The notes below the pieces were generated by a model. The model was not told where the DNA came from, did not search any database, and worked only from the letters and a program-made list of their open reading frames with translations. DNA of 64,000 nt from Chionis minor (taxonomy: Eukaryota; Chordata; Aves; Charadriiformes; Chionididae), in NCBI GenBank assembly GCA_013398295.1, contig VZSF01000689.1:62001-126000 (forward strand), in the 5' to 3' direction. Positions within the stretch are counted from its first letter, which is position 1; every line of letters starts with the position of its first letter. Positions 34,989 through 46,006 of this stretch are shown piece after piece. A program made the position numbers and the translations under genes.

Positions 34989-35275
34989 TCATAGAATCAT
35001 TTTGAAAATTTAGCTTGGAAGGGAGCTCTGGAGGCCGCAAATCCAACTTCCTGCTAACTTCCATGCTAACTTCAAAGTAAGATCACATTTCTAAAGGTTG
35101 TATCCCACCAGGTTTTGAAAATCTCCAAGGATGGAGATTCCTCTCCCTCTCTGGGTGACCTGTTCTAACCCTTAACTCCTCTGAATAATTTTTTCCCCAA
35201 TGCCCAGATATTTCTTTGTGTCACTTTTAAAGACTGCCTCTTTCCCTTTAACTGAGTAACCCCTATCTTGAATAC
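34989..35275 (-). mobile_element. Old CR1 LINE 3' end, minus strand
   Basis: The reverse complement of a CR1 tail ('atcatagaatcat', 34,989-35,001) is followed by 'agcttggaagggagctctgg', 'ggttttgaaaatctccaagg', 'atggagattcctctccctct', 'ctgggtgacctgttctaacc' and 'ccccaatgcccagatatttc', the normal order of the CR1 3' region in this orientation. It is 5' truncated near 35,275, more diverged than the copy at 45.5 kb, and contains no open coding stretch. Confidence 0.88.
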
Positions 35276-35586
35276 ATACAGAACAAGGAAATTACAGAGT
35301 TCCTCAAATAAACTCAAAAATATTGAGGGCATAAAAGCTTAGTAACAACATATTGACTCCCGCAAGACCCTGTCAGTGCCAAATGTAACGTCTAAAGTGT
35401 TGACAGTAAACTGACTGCACAATGTAGCCTTCAACAATGCATTTGGCACTTGTATGACCATCTGCGTGCAGCCCAACAAGCTTGGAGCTGCTGCATTAGC
35501 ATGGGATTCATCTCCCAAGACTTTAGTCTGTAAAAGCTGAATGTCTTATCTAAATTAGGTATTGAGGATGCCTCCTTGGTGGGAAA

Positions 35587-35617
<31 letters not shown>

Positions 35618-38600
35618 AAAAGAATGTCAGTTTTAGGAAACAATCAGCTCCTGTCAAAATACGACATTTGGACCTGATGAATGGGTGATCTCACAGGTTC
35701 AGTTCAGCGATGAGAAAAATTCAATTCAACACGGGGGAAACCAAACAAAACAAAAACCAAGCAAGAAAAGAAAAAGGATTACCTGAGATACACATTTTTG
35801 TATCAAATATCTACTATGGTGCCTCCAAATGCACCCTGGGTTATAGGATGAGTTTCTGTCACTCCATCTGACTGTAAAGAAGACAGTGGTCTTTGCGAAG
35901 CCACCACTTGGCAACTGTCCTACACTGATCTACAGTCCAGCAGCAAATACTCTGGAGCTGGTCAGCTGGTGTCTTCTTAGCACAGCCCTGCTCGTACTTC
36001 TGCCATAGCCCTTTGCTGTGTGTGGACCCACTGCTCTTCCCTATGCCTGTTAGGAGAGCTCTTGGTCCATAAAGTCTCCAGGAGTTGTGGATAGGAAGGA
36101 GGAGGCCAAAGAAGCCAGGAAGTTAAATGCAACATGTCAGCTTGTTTCGTAAGAATGGGGTAGTTGTGCAAGTTGTGTATATAAGGACAATGACACTCAT
36201 GCAAATGTAGGACAAAAAAAAATATTTATCCGATTTACTGTAAGGAAAGATAAATATTTTATTTAAAAGAAAAGAAAAAGAAATGTAGCTATTTTGTTGT
36301 TTCAAGTGTTGCTTTTTTTGCAGCTTCTGTGAATTGCGGGTATACAATGGTCATCTGGTCAGTCTGGCCATCTCGGCAAAGGTAACTGTTCTGCTTTAGG
36401 GAATGGTTATTACCCTAAAGGCAAAAGGGGCAGTATGTGGTGTCCATAATGCTTAGAGCTAGCACAGCCTAGCATGGACTGGCAATGTTCCTGCTACATG
36501 GCACATCATCTTGTGCTCTGTGACACCTTTTTAGTCCTGAGACATGCTTATTATTTATTTGTATCTTATCCGTGAGGAGAAAAAAACCCATATATCAAAA
36601 ACCCCAAACCTATCTTAGATGAGCACACAATTTTTGTCTCCGGGGGAATTAACTGGTTTACTTTAAAAGAGACTCTGGGAGCAGACTAATGTAATGAAGT
36701 GTTAATGGGAGATCAGGGAGCACACCGAGGCGCTAAGATATTCAGTGACATCAGTTCTGTGTGACTCTCTCACACATGTAGTCATGAAGGTAGAAGACTG
36801 GAAGTGGAGTGAATGTCTCATAAAAATAGATAGAATTGTTATTGCTGTGAGAAAACTTTGCCATGTATATTATCCACCTGTGGGTGCAGTTCTTATGGAG
36901 ATGAGAGAAGAAATAACATACACAGGTCATGAATATTCAGTTTAAGACAAACTAGTATATATTAATTAGCAAAGGTGGAAAAATGCAGGGATCAGTCCTA
37001 CAGGATCCCGCTTCCAGGAAGGATATAGGGGGGAAAATGCATTCCCTGGCTGAACTATGAAATACCTAGAGCCAAAGAAAAATTGGAGGGCGGGAGAAAT
37101 ATCACTTGCTTCTCTCCATTATTAAATGTTTTTCTTGTATGAAATAGAAAAACACTAATAAATATAGCCCTGATTCCCTACCGTCCCTCAGCAGGTGTCT
37201 TTTTTAAATTAAAAAAGTTGAATTTTATTCTTTCTTGGCACAGGTGTGAGCCACATTTGAGGAACCAGAAAAGAGAGAATGACTTAAAAGTGTTGCTTTT
37301 TTACACTTGTCGATTCGGGCTGGATGTCTACATAGTAGAATTAGTCTTCAATCTAGTAGTATGAGAGACTGAGAAATGTGTAATGTGGGGACAGTTTGCT
37401 ATAGACCTTCTCCAAAGCTCAGCTGAGCTTCATTAGCCTCCCTAGGAACTCTCTTCCCTGCTGAGAAGAAAAATTGAAGGAAATGCTTGTGTTTCTTGAA
37501 TTACTTTGGGTTACAGCAATTTGCCCCTTTCTTTTTTAGAAAGATTTTGTTCTGCGTGCTGGGATTTTACTACCTCTATTCATCATAATCACAAAGCTAG
37601 TAGAAAAGGAAACATTTCCCTTTTTTAGCACTGTGATTTTCAGGAGGAAAGATAATTTCCTATTTAGTAAATTGTAATTTTTTTTTTGGCACAACATTTC
37701 TCTCAGTCTTGATACTCTGCTAAGTCCCCAAACATGGCAGGATTGATGCAACTTGCGTGAGATCATGGCTTGCTGAAAGACATTTCAATGCTCACAGGGC
37801 TGCAGCAGAGTAACTGAGCTGGGAAGAAATCTCTTTAGATCACCCGCTCTTCCTCTCTGACCCAAAGCAGAATCCACTGCACTTCAACAGACCCTTAGGG
37901 AACCTACTAAATCATTTGTGGGTCCTTTGATTAGTTACTGCTATTGTACATCTGCATTGCATGCAACCTCTGCACACCTTTTGTTATCGTTCAGGGACTG
38001 ATGAAGCTGGATGGAGGAACCTCTGAAGAATACTCATGAGCTCCAGGGAATCTGCCAAGACCAGGGGAGGCTGAGGAGCTTCAGTTACAAGCTCTTCAAG
38101 ATATGAAAATGAAGTAGCATGTATGACAAGTGGTTCATGCGTTTAGAACCATTGTACAGTATGGTATCACAAGGGATAATGCTAAGTGCTAGCATAGGAT
38201 GCATTCAGCACATAAACATGCTGTAACCCAACTTCAAATTTTAGTATTCTGTCTCTTCAGTAAGGCTATAGTTAGGCCTGGTTTGGGGGATCAAAGCCAG
38301 GTCCCTCCTATCGCACAAATTTTTCTGAGAATTTCAGCTAAAAGTCACAGCTTTTTGCTCTTACTATGGTTCCTGAGAGACTGTTCTCTAAGTCTTCTGA
38401 TGTTCAGAAAGTGATCAGCCTAAATTCTTTGCCTATTTTAATTTTAATTTTTAAAATCTAAATATTATTGTTTATGGTAAGTTTTCCCATTCATACATGT
38501 TTATAAGCAGATAAAATCTGTACTTTCAGCCTTCAATTCATCAAGCTGCACAAGTCATATTTAATGCTTTCTGTTAGAATGGGGTCAACCTTTCCTCTGG

Positions 38601-39529
38601 TACCCCAGTACAATTTGGCTTCAGGGATGGCAATTCTACAGGATTGTAGGCAGAGGTAGAAACTGAGAGCTGCTCATTTTGTGTTACTTTATTGTGCTCT
38701 ATTGTGTTACTTTTGGGATACCTTGAAACAATATAGCTTGAGACAAATTCACACAAGACAAGGCTCATGTGAACCCTTTGTAGAAAAATCAATGGCATTG
38801 GGGACACTGCAACAAAAAGTTGGTAGAATCAACAGGTGTCTGCCCTGATATCATAGCAAAGAACTTTGTTATATCATGCCTGCAGTGAGCTGCCTAGTCC
38901 TCAGTGCAGACTGGCTACTGGTAGTGGGAATGAAGGAACTTAAGGAAATAAGCAATACACTCTTGTTTGTAGCTAAAATGCTGGTAGAAACAACTTTTAA
39001 ATAAGGAAGAGAGACAGCAGTACTAATGGGAACTTTTTTTGGAATTCAGCTCAAAAAGAGCTATAGGTTACAGGTTGAAAATGTCATCAATTCATGCTAT
39101 CTATTTTTGCTCTGAAAAAGCTTTGTGCCTTCCATGAAGATGTTTTACAGCCTCACTGTGTAGCATCACCCTGTCCAGACAGTTGTTCGATAGAGTTTTT
39201 GGAGAGGGCTGATTGTGGGCTTCCCACAATGATAAAGGGGGGTGGGAAGGAGTTTCAGAAGGCAGCTGGTTGGCTCAGTGCATGTGGAAATGATTACTTT
39301 AATGGTGCTTTTATTTTATAGAATTATTAACGATGTTGGGGGGGAGGCTAGATGCCTTGGAAAGGCATCTTTTTAAATTATCGTAAATGTAAATGAAGAA
39401 ATTAAATAAATCCATATATTTGTCATCTCCCTTACCAGATCAGATAGCACCACAGTAGACAAAGCCACACCAATTACAGCTTAGACACGCGATCAAGTTG
39501 CTGCTACTTAACTAGTATCATGCATCAAC
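35276..39529. other. Unique DNA with an (AG)n microsatellite
   Basis: No gene is supported. Frames stay below 80 codons. The only clear simple repeat is (AG)13 at 35,587-35,612. The remainder is AT-rich with scattered A or T runs (for example 37,677-37,687). Confidence 0.55.
35587..35612. repeat. (AG)13 microsatellite
   Basis: Thirteen uninterrupted AG units followed by A-rich purine sequence. A candidate length polymorphism. Confidence 0.95.
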
Positions 39530-39561
39530 GGAGCTGTGGTATAAGCTGTAACCACAGCTCC
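39530..39561. repeat. Perfect 11-bp stem inverted repeat, 10-nt loop
   Basis: GGAGCTGTGGT (39,530-39,540) and ACCACAGCTCC (39,551-39,561) are exact reverse complements separated by ATAAGCTGTA. The stem is GC-rich in an AT-rich window, so it would be stable as RNA or as a cruciform. It is too short for a canonical microRNA precursor. A roughly 350-bp GC-richer patch follows, and no gene was recognised there. Confidence 0.85.
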
Positions 39562-41899
39562 ACCCCCAGTAACTCATACCTTCACCACATCCATGGTGCA
39601 GGGTTGCAGGCAGCAGAATGGAGGTCCATCCCGGTTGTAGGATGATGGCTTTTCCCTGCAGCCTCTTGCTGCTGCAGCCTTGCCTGAGCTCCCTGTTCTC
39701 CACCTGCCTCCCTCCTTCTTCTGCTCCCTGCTCATGTACCGGCTTAATAATACCCACAAAGAGTCACTGCGGTTACACCACGATAAGAAGCAGGTTAAGC
39801 TGACATGTTTCATATACTATGCCATGCTGCCTCAAAATGCAGTGCAGGTGCTGTCCAGGTTTTTTGTCTTTATAGACTACCCTCTGGATAACAGGACAAG
39901 GGATTGAGGAGTATCCTGCACTGGAGATACTTTAACTTGGACTTCTGTATGCTCTAAAATTCTGTCCTCTCCAGCTCTGTCCCACGCCTCTAAGTCTAGC
40001 AAGGGATGCTGTGTTGGAGCAAGCTCTGTAGGCCAAGTTCTTATGCCACAGTCTTTGGACAAGAATAGATTTTGACACACAGACAGTAGAAAGGGGTCTT
40101 AAATGTACTATCAAGCTGCATAAGATATATCCTGATTTTTATGCCTAAACCAGTATGTGGTTTCAAGTTTTAGTGCTATAAATCAAAAGGAAAATAAAAA
40201 AGGGGAAGAGACATTTAGGTTGAAGTTAAAGTATTAATTAATTCAACATCCACTGAAATAAAAAAACAATTGTATGCTAGTCAGAATCTTTCTTGCTGTA
40301 AACAAGACCATATTAATAAATCCCACAAAAATAGTCACCTTAAATATGACTTGAACTGTCACCACCAGAGTTGCTTGAAAAAAAGTTCTTTTAAAATAAT
40401 TTATGTCAATGTACATTCACTGCCCAACAGTTTTAATCCAGAAAGGAAAGAAACACTTTCCCTTTACACAGAGATAATTTCTTTCATAAAGTGCAGACCA
40501 TAAATAAAAAAGGATAAAGAATTTATTTTAGTCACAGAATAAACAAATGGGGGAAAAATAAGATGGCACTTTTTTTCCAGCTTTCTTCTCTGTTTTCTCA
40601 CCTACAGCTCTGTTTCTGTTCAGGCATAATTTTTTTCACAGCATGCACATCCCCTCTCATCTATATTCATCCTGCAGGGATGAAGATGACCTCAGCTAAG
40701 TAAGATTCCTGCGAGGCAGATTATTTGGTTCTTCACTTGACAGGATTTCTTGCAGCTCAATTCTGAAGCAGAAGGCCAGAGTCAGCAGCAACCCCCTTTG
40801 CCCAGTAGAGGAGAACACAGTTTTTCATTTCCACCCTTGGCAGGTTTGTGTTAGCACTGCAGGGGAAATGTCAATGGGAAGCAAGCAGAGCTGGCCATGT
40901 GAAAACACCTCAAAATTTATTCCTACCCCTCAAACTTTGCAACAGAAAAACAAGTCTCATTTTCCAAACCTAGCAGAGCAGCAAAGCTGTTGTTGATGAG
41001 CCAGAAGAGAAATGAAGGGGGTTGCATCCACCCATTTGGGGTAAAGGACATTACACAGTGGAACAATAAATTAATTTTCTTTTCAGGCTGTAGTCAAGAT
41101 TGATTCTTACTTTTTTTGGTGTGTGGTTTTTTTTTTTCCTCAGAATGAAAGGTGTTACATTTTCCATTGAGCCCAGACTCCCTGATTTTACCAAAAATTC
41201 TCTTAGTGTCTTTCGTTTTTCATAAAGTGTGGGCCCTTGGAAATAAATGATGATGTGAGAATCCCAGTTATACTTAAAGTAGTTTTCTAAACATTCTGAT
41301 AGCACAGAAAGTTTTGATTGGGTAACCTGCATACACTCTGATGGCTCAGAAACTAGGACAAGCCAACTAGGACTAAGCAACAAAGCAAAAAAACCCAGCA
41401 TGTATTAATTTATGCTTAAGTATATTTTATTTTTCTACATTCTCTCAGTTTCTGTGGGGTTTCCTCATGCTATCCTGATCTCTCAGTTCGGCAATACTGG
41501 TTTCAGTTCTTTATCATCATGGCAGTAAAGCCATGATGATAAACTCTTCCATTATTAAGCTTTTATTAGTATAAAGTGCAATAAAGTATCTAACTTGCAA
41601 AGAATACTGATTAAAAGGCAACTCTTGCTTCACATTTGCTGCTAAACACTCAGAAATAATGCAGCAAAATGTTTCAGAAATCATTTCTGAGATTAATGAA
41701 ATTATGTACTTGATTGAAAGTTGAGTTAATTGTAAATTTAGTGAAAAAGGCAATTCCAGTTGTACCAGAATACTTTCAAAAGATGCTTCATTTCCACCAT
41801 AAATGCACGCTGTTCTCTAGAAGCTGCAGTTGATCACGTGCCAGCCTCTAGTAACTTGCAATGGAAGTAGTCCTCCACTGGTGTCTCTCAGTGCTTCGT

Positions 41900-41965
41900 G
41901 AGAGGGAGGGAGGAAAAAGAGGGAGAAAAAAGGAAAAAGAAAGGAATGAAGGGAAGGGTGAGAAG
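41900..41965 (+). repeat. Homopurine (GA-rich) tract
   Basis: A run of about 65 bases almost entirely A and G, interrupted only at 41,947 and 41,959. Polypurine-polypyrimidine tracts can form triplex (H-DNA) structures and are slippage-prone. Confidence 0.85.
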
Positions 41966-43345
41966 CTTTATTAAACTGCCTTGACAGTTGCAATTTGTTT
42001 CCCTGAGCCTTTGTGCGTTATTAACAAAACATGGTAAGGCAGAGAACAAGGTAATGTTTTTTACACAATGTAGTGGTGCTTCGGTAAACAAACTTATCAA
42101 GCTTCCACAACTGATTTATTTAATTATTATTTTTGTCTTCTTAGACATATCTATTTTAAACCTTCAGGACCTCTCTTGTCCTTCCTTTACTTTGGAAGGC
42201 TTCCACCTTAAGCCCTGAAATTGCCTTGGGGTGCCATTATAATTTTGAATCCCATTGTGCATTTTCCTTGTATTACAGATCTCTGTTGTTTGGGTTTTTT
42301 AATTATGTGCTTTAAAATATTTTGAATTACCTGAAGTAAGTTACAAAAACCAGTCTAAAAAAGCCACTTTTAAATATGCTGCTTCTTTATTTTTGATATC
42401 AAGCCCATGAAAAATGACTTACCCTTGATTTCAGTAACCAATCACCATAATATTTACTGGCAACGACTCTGTGAAACTTGTTGCTATAGTAACTTAATCT
42501 TGGGCTTAATCCAGATCCCAGAGGAGGTGTCCATTCTCACAAAAGCCACTGCTGGAGCAAGCATCTATAGCTGCAGTCTTGGAAGAGAGGGATCAAGGGG
42601 CTGCATAGGCTGTGTTTCTAAACTACTGTCTCACCCACTCAGGCCACTTGAGACTAGTAGTAAGGCTGCATCAGCCCCGAATAAGCATGTGTTGGAAATC
42701 TTTCTCTTTTCTCTCCTTCCTACAGAAGGTACAAATTTCTCACTGCTCGCATTATAGAACAGACCTACCAAGAAAGCAAGAACCTGTCTGCAAAATCAAG
42801 CAGAAGAGAGATATCCCAACCACCACTTTTTTTCCAATTTCTTTTCTTAAATCACTCTCAAAACTACCATTTCATATTATTTTACTGATTCTTTAATGAT
42901 ATAATAAACAGATTTTTTTTTTCCTCTGAAGATTTGCTGGAAGCTTCCCTTAAAAGGAGAACTGGAGTGACTTGCCCCCCTGCCAGGTGCCAGACTTAGG
43001 GAAAGATTGCCAGGTGCATGCGGGGATCTGTTGAGGCTCTTCCACAAACACATGAGCCACTACTTGCTCTATTTCTGGCCAAAGCAGGGTCCTGCAGGAA
43101 GGGCTGGAGGGAGCCACAACATGAGGGACGCTGAAGCTGACTTCTCCAGCCCTGAATCTTCCTCCCAGCAGCCTGCCTGGGCTCCCTGATCAGCTGTCTT
43201 TGTGCAGCCATTCGGAGGTGGCTAATAAGGAAGATACTGTTTCATTTTTTCCATGTAAAAATAAATCACTTGTTATTTTAGCAAAATGCCATGTTTCCCA
43301 AGGGACATAGGGATTTTATGAAGTGGGACTTTCCAACAGAAAAGT

Positions 43346-43368
43346 TGACTGACTGACTGACTGACTGA
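43346..43368 (+). repeat. (TGAC)n tetranucleotide repeat
   Basis: Nearly six units of TGAC without interruption. Short, and possibly polymorphic. Confidence 0.9.
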
Positions 43369-43827
43369 ATCCCAGATTTACAAGGCTGACTGAGAAAAAG
43401 GCCACTGCATTTCAGCTGTGATGCATGCCAAACAGGCTGTGCATACAAGGGACCTAATTCTCAAATTTCGCCTAAATGAAGTTGGGCCTATTCCAGAATT
43501 TCCTTCTTGCTGTCAGCCTGTAGGTGTTTAAAGGAAGGTATAGCATTCAATTTGGGTTGAGAAGTCCTGAGAGGATAACACCAAGGATGTCACTCTGGAC
43601 TAGACAACAAAAGTAGCCAATCAAATATCCTTTTCCTCCATATTTTGCCTTTTTGTAGGACTTGCCTCCTTTCCAACCTCCTCAGTAAGCACTTTGGGTC
43701 ATCTTGGCATTTAAATAGTATTGTCCTATAAGTGCAGTGTGAAGTAATTTAAGTGTTCACCTGATCCCAGGTATTTAACCTGATATAGTCTAATCTGGAA
43801 GATTTGGGCGGCACTGGAATGTTCCTT

Positions 43828-43847
43828 CTCCTGCTCGTGAGCAGGAG
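43828..43847. repeat. 20-bp near-perfect palindrome
   Basis: CTCCTGCTC and GAGCAGGAG are 9-bp reverse-complement arms separated only by GT. A stable tight hairpin or a dimeric protein-binding site is possible. No flanking gene helps to choose. Confidence 0.85.
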
Positions 43848-44774
43848 TGTTTGCTCTGGTTCCCTAGCTATAACCTAAACTTGGCTTCAAAGGGAGAAAG
43901 CTGACCTTCTGTGTAGTTCCTATCGGAGATTGCCAAGTTACCCTGAAGACTAAAAACAATTTGCAGTTAGCTTAGAGTGACAAGTTTAACATTCGCTTAT
44001 CAAGTACAGCAATTTATTTTTACAGTGTTGCAAAATGGCTTGGGCCCAGCTAATTTCAGTTGGAGGAACAAACACTGCCACAGCCAGAAGGCACAAAATG
44101 TGCAACAATAATCCTTAAGGCAACACACTATAATTTGCCTTCTTCTGTTTAATGCCATGTCAAACAGAAGGATTTCTACACTTTTCAGATGGTGACTGTG
44201 TGGCCTTCCCTTGGTTTGGGTTAAAAAAAAAAAAAAGAAAAAGAAATTGATTTACTTCAGAGAGCAGTGATAGATGAAGGATATGACATGCACTGAGCAT
44301 GCCTAGTTCCTTGCTCATGCCAAAAAATTCCCAGAAGGATAAATCTCGTTTCCTGCCTTACTTCACAGAATTTAACTTTTTAAACAAGTCATGTTCTGTG
44401 GTTTGGATTCTGTGTTTATATCAGGGTTTGTTTCCAGGCTCATGGACAATAATAGTACATGGGTCTGAAAAATCTGAACATTTTCATGTGGAGAGAAAAC
44501 TTGGTGTTTTAATCTCACTTTCACTCTTATTATTTGCATTAATTCCTATAAACCAGCCTTTACAGATAAGTTGCAATAAAAGCTGATATTTTCCAGGTAT
44601 GTGCTGGAAAATATGAGAACTTGAGCTTTCATTTAAGTCAAACTCATTTCCATGATTTCAGGCTGTACTTTCATATTCATACTGTAGACTTTATTTATTT
44701 TAGAAAATATGGAGCTAGAAATTAAAACTTAATTTTAAAAATATGTTCTGTGTTTAAACTGAGTTGTGCATTTT

Positions 44775-44802
44775 ATACATACATACATACATACACATAC
44801 AT
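44775..44802 (+). repeat. (ATAC)n microsatellite
   Basis: Tandem ATAC units with one ACAC interruption, followed by ATATAAAA. Confidence 0.9.
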
Positions 44803-44951
44803 ATAAAAACCCTTTCTGATCTAAAGATTATAGCTGGATTCAAGTTCAGTTGGAAGCAGAACGTGAATTATATTGAGCCTGTTAGCCTGACTGTATTTAG
44901 AAGATTATAAGAATATATATTTATTTATGGATTTCATTAATAGCAGCACCG

Positions 44952-44977
44952 TTTTTTTTTTTTTTAAAAAAAAAAAA
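44952..44977. repeat. T14-A12 palindromic tract
   Basis: Fourteen T (44,952-44,965) directly followed by twelve A (44,966-44,977), a self-complementary stretch with no spacer. Such junctions are prone to sequencing slippage and to cruciform formation. Confidence 0.9.
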
Positions 44978-45561
44978 GACATGTCCCTGTGATTTGATTA
45001 TATTTTTCAAGAACATACAGTGTTATCCAAACATCTAGCATGCACAAATTTGAGAAGGTACATGAATATAATGTATACATATAAAAGGACACATAAACAC
45101 ACACACGGACAAAGGAAAACCAAGCTAGGACCAAACCTGGGACTTAACATGTCTTGATCAATTTGAAACTTTAATAATGCCCCAAATTATCTCCATAACA
45201 AGTACCCAAAATTTATATGCAAGAGCAGTTCTGCTTAATAGGTTTATATTCTGGAAAAAGAGTAGTTATGCTGAGCAGGAAAACAAAAACCCAAACCAGA
45301 AGTATATGTAAAATCTGGTGCTGCAGAATCTCTTTTAATCTTAATGGTAACATGGTAAATCAGCTAGCTGCTGGTAAGCTCATTGCATTTTTATTTAACC
45401 CACATCTTTTTCAAACCTTAGCTAGCTTTATACTGTATTTTTGCCTACTCACATTCTGGATTCTAGTGTATTATCATAGAATCATAGAATGGTTAGAGTT
45501 GGAAGGGACCTTAAAGATCATCAAGTTCCAACCCCCCTGCCATGGGCAGGGACACCTCTCA

Positions 45562-45939
45562 CTAGAGCAGGTTGCTCAAAGCCCCATCCAGCCTGGCCTT
45601 AAACACTTCCAGGGATGGGGCCTCCACAACTTCCCTGGGTAGCCTGTTCCAGTGCCTCACCACCCTCACAGTAAAGAACTTCTTCCTAATATCTAACCTA
45701 AATCTCCCCTCTTCCAATTTAAAACCATTACCCCTTGTCCTATCACTAGACTTCCTGACAAAGAGTCCCTCCTCAGCTCTCCTGTAGGCTCCCCTCAGAT
45801 ACTGAAAGGCTGCTATCAGGTGTCCCCGGAGCCTTCTCTTCTCCAGGCTGAACAGCCCCAGCTCTCTCAGTCTGTCCTCATAGGAGAGGTGCTCCATCCC
45901 TCTAATCATCATAGTGGCCCTTCGCTGGACCTGTTCCAA
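45562..45939 (-). pseudogene. CR1 ORF2 C-terminal fragment, still open
   Basis: A 125-codon open frame covers the ORF2 C-terminus downstream of the reverse transcriptase core. It starts within the VQRRAT segment, continues with [13 protein letters not shown] and [12 protein letters not shown], and closes with [10 protein letters not shown] before a natural stop at its 3' end. It has no endonuclease, no reverse transcriptase catalytic motif and no start of its own, so no function is expected. The equivalent frame in the 14-kb copy (14,199-14,429) shares most of these residues. Confidence 0.9.
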
Positions 45940-45966
45940 CAGTTCGATGTCCTTTCTATGTTGAGG

Positions 45967-46006
45967 ACTCCAGAACTGGACACAGTACTCCAGAACTGGA
46001 CACAGT
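45967..46006 (-). repeat. 20-bp tandem duplication at the CR1 5' truncation point
   Basis: 'actccagaactggacacagt' occurs twice head to tail (45,967-45,986 and 45,987-46,006). On the element's strand this is the YCVQFW coding segment, and the duplication shifts the frame. It sits at the very 5' end of the inserted copy, so it may have arisen during integration. Confidence 0.93.

Larger units (their letters stand above)
39562..45472. other. Unique DNA with simple and inverted repeats
   Basis: No gene is supported. Frames of up to 116 codons (41,051-41,401 minus; 42,407-42,757 plus) have no recognisable motif. Separate entries cover the homopurine tract, TGAC, ATAC and T/A repeats and the palindrome at 43.8 kb. 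Two locally GC-richer patches (39,560-39,760 and 42,960-43,200) are not distinguishable from background by eye. Confidence 0.5.
45473..46006 (-). mobile_element. Well preserved CR1 LINE 3' end, minus strand
   Basis: This is the least damaged CR1 in the window. The tail 'atcatagaatcatagaatgg' (45,473-45,492) is followed by 'agttggaagggaccttaaag', 'ccagcctggccttaaacact' and 'gggatggggcctccacaact', then the ORF2 C-terminal region, ending at a 5' truncation near 46,006. The last 40 bases are a 20-bp tandem duplication. The good state of the reading frame suggests it inserted later than its neighbours. Its 3' region resembles that of the large copy at 14 kb. Confidence 0.96.

Noticed and set aside
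45217..45642. 141-codon plus-strand frame
   Set aside because: Its 3' part is antisense to the CR1 at 45,473-46,006, and the rest has no motif.
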